A DNA stretch of 64,000 nt from NCBI RefSeq assembly GCF_015687155.1, contig NZ_JADPQF010000001.1, positions 1,054,001 through 1,118,000 on the forward strand. The letters are read 5' to 3'. Within the stretch, counting starts at the first letter, position 1, and every line of letters begins with the position of its first letter. The notes under the pieces are model-generated. The model worked only from the letters and a program-made list of their open reading frames with translations, did not search any database and was not told where the DNA came from. This stretch comes from Aliikangiella sp. G2MR2-5 (GTDB taxonomy: Bacteria > Pseudomonadota > Gammaproteobacteria > Enterobacterales > Kangiellaceae). The position numbers and the translations under genes are program-made. Positions 63,358-64,000 of this stretch are shown piece after piece.

Positions 63358-64000
63358 CTATACCCTTTGATTGATCGCTTTTAACATACCTTTAAAGGTT
63401 TTTGGGTTTGCAGCAAGTATCGAGTCACTTGATGCAAAATCTGGATTCCCTTTAAAGTCTGAAATCATTCCGCCTGCTTCGTGCACGAGTAGTGCTCCAG
63501 CTGCTGTGTCCCATTCGTTTAAGTCATACTCCCAGAAACCATCAATTCGGCCTGAGGCAACATAAGCAAGATCCAGAGCTGCTGAGCCTGCTCGACGCAT
63601 ATCTGCACAGTGTGGGAAGAGGCGTTTAAAAATATCAAGATAATCGTCTATTCGAGATTTGTGGCGAAACGGAAAGCCCGTTGCCAATAGACCATTTTCT
63701 AGTCCATTTGAACTGCCGACTCTAATTCTGCGTCCGTTTAGCTGGGCGCCACCACCTCTGACTGCGGTAAATAGTTCATCTCTAACGGGATCAAATACCA
63801 GTCCGATCTCGGTACGGTTTTTGTGCTTGCAGGCAATCGAAATAGCCCAGTGAGGAATTTGCTGGATATAGTTTGAGGTGCCATCAATTGGGTCTATCAC
63901 CCACTGGTAGTCGCTGCTTCCGGATTGTCCGCTTTCTTCACCCAGAAATGAATGGTCTGAATATGAGTGCTTTATGGTGTCGATAATAATAGCTTCAGCC
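63358..64000 (-). CDS. suhB: Inositol monophosphatase SuhB (5' end outside window)
   Basis: The frame runs from the TAG at 63358-63360 to the right edge, so the first roughly 55 residues are missing. The visible 214 codons carry FLGEESG and the metal site VIDPIDGTSNYIQQIP, then WEYDLNEWDTAAGALLVHEAGG, all signatures of the IMPase family; the internal ATG in MIDPIDG-like sequence (63900) is not the start. SuhB hydrolyses myo-inositol phosphates and, in E. coli, acts with Nus factors in rRNA transcription. suhB is often close to iscR in gammaproteobacteria. Confidence 0.94.
   Translation of the reverse strand, partial: AEAIIIDTIKHSYSDHSFLGEESGQSGSSDYQWVIDPIDGTSNYIQQIPHWAISIACKHKNRTEIGLVFDPVRDELFTAVRGGGAQLNGRRIRVGSSNGLENGLLATGFPFRHKSRIDDYLDIFKRLFPHCADMRRAGSAALDLAYVASGRIDGFWEYDLNEWDTAAGALLVHEAGGMISDFKGNPDFASSDSILAANPKTFKGMLKAINQRV

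Noticed and set aside
1-64000. tRNA, rRNA, CRISPR arrays, insertion sequences, prophage
   Set aside because: Reading gaps on both strands showed no cloverleaf, no spaced direct repeats, no transposase or integrase genes.

Overview
The window comes from a moderately AT-rich gammaproteobacterium, probably marine and aerobic or microaerobic. The assignment rests on gene content and order: metG-rnfABCDGE, ccoNOQP-ccoGHIS-type clustering, feoABC, IscR with its three cysteines, and mrp/apbC next to dcd. A relative of the Kangiellaceae/Oceanospirillales is my best guess, but no rRNA or marker phylogeny is available here. No tRNA, rRNA, CRISPR array, prophage or insertion sequence was recognised.

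Layout. Positions 1-20,100 are loosely packed accessory DNA with long intergenic gaps. They hold two large secreted metallopeptidases (an M14 carboxypeptidase with PKD and PPC domains, and a metzincin-like protease with three tandem C-terminal modules), a secreted serine hydrolase, two GNAT acetyltransferases, an SLC13 permease with RCK_C domains, a YopT-like C58 cysteine peptidase, a PqqB-like metallo-beta-lactamase and several unknowns. Positions 20,300-24,500 carry a signal-peptide-bearing methyltransferase and feoA-feoB-feoC for ferrous iron uptake, followed by a DksA/TraR-type zinc-finger protein. Positions 24,500-32,200 contain a TlpA-like thioredoxin, nudC, a YeiH-family exporter, a GntR(YtrA)-ABC transporter operon with a visible operator, a DUF2288 protein and a TPR histidine kinase.

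Positions 33,000-40,700 (minus strand) carry metG, a small membrane gene and rnfABCDGE, an ion-pumping ferredoxin:NAD+ oxidoreductase with most gene junctions overlapping. Positions 40,900-44,400 (plus) carry apbC/mrp, dcd, a PhnD-like binding protein and a DUF599 membrane protein. Positions 44,500-52,100 (minus) hold the cbb3 oxidase ccoNOQP and its assembly genes ccoG, ccoH and ccoI, with a perfect FNR/ANR box before ccoN. ccoQ is only 59 codons and is easily missed. A tandem universal stress protein and an MMPL-family exporter follow. Positions 56,300-63,130 (minus) form iscR-sufB-sufC-sufD-sufS-sufA-sufT-sufE, with an IscR type-1 site on the iscR promoter. The window ends inside suhB.

How it fits together. 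Fe2+ uptake (Feo), Fe-S cluster assembly (Suf, Mrp), the Fe-S-rich Rnf complex and the haem-copper cbb3 oxidase make a coherent iron and low-oxygen respiration block. FNR-like palindromes before ccoN (perfect), iscR (one mismatch) and feoA (two mismatches) suggest shared oxygen control. A second theme is mechanistic: many non-coding gaps, and one coding sequence (rnfE), carry fresh-looking short tandem duplications of 14-19 bp, besides a 14-unit pentanucleotide microsatellite near the left end.
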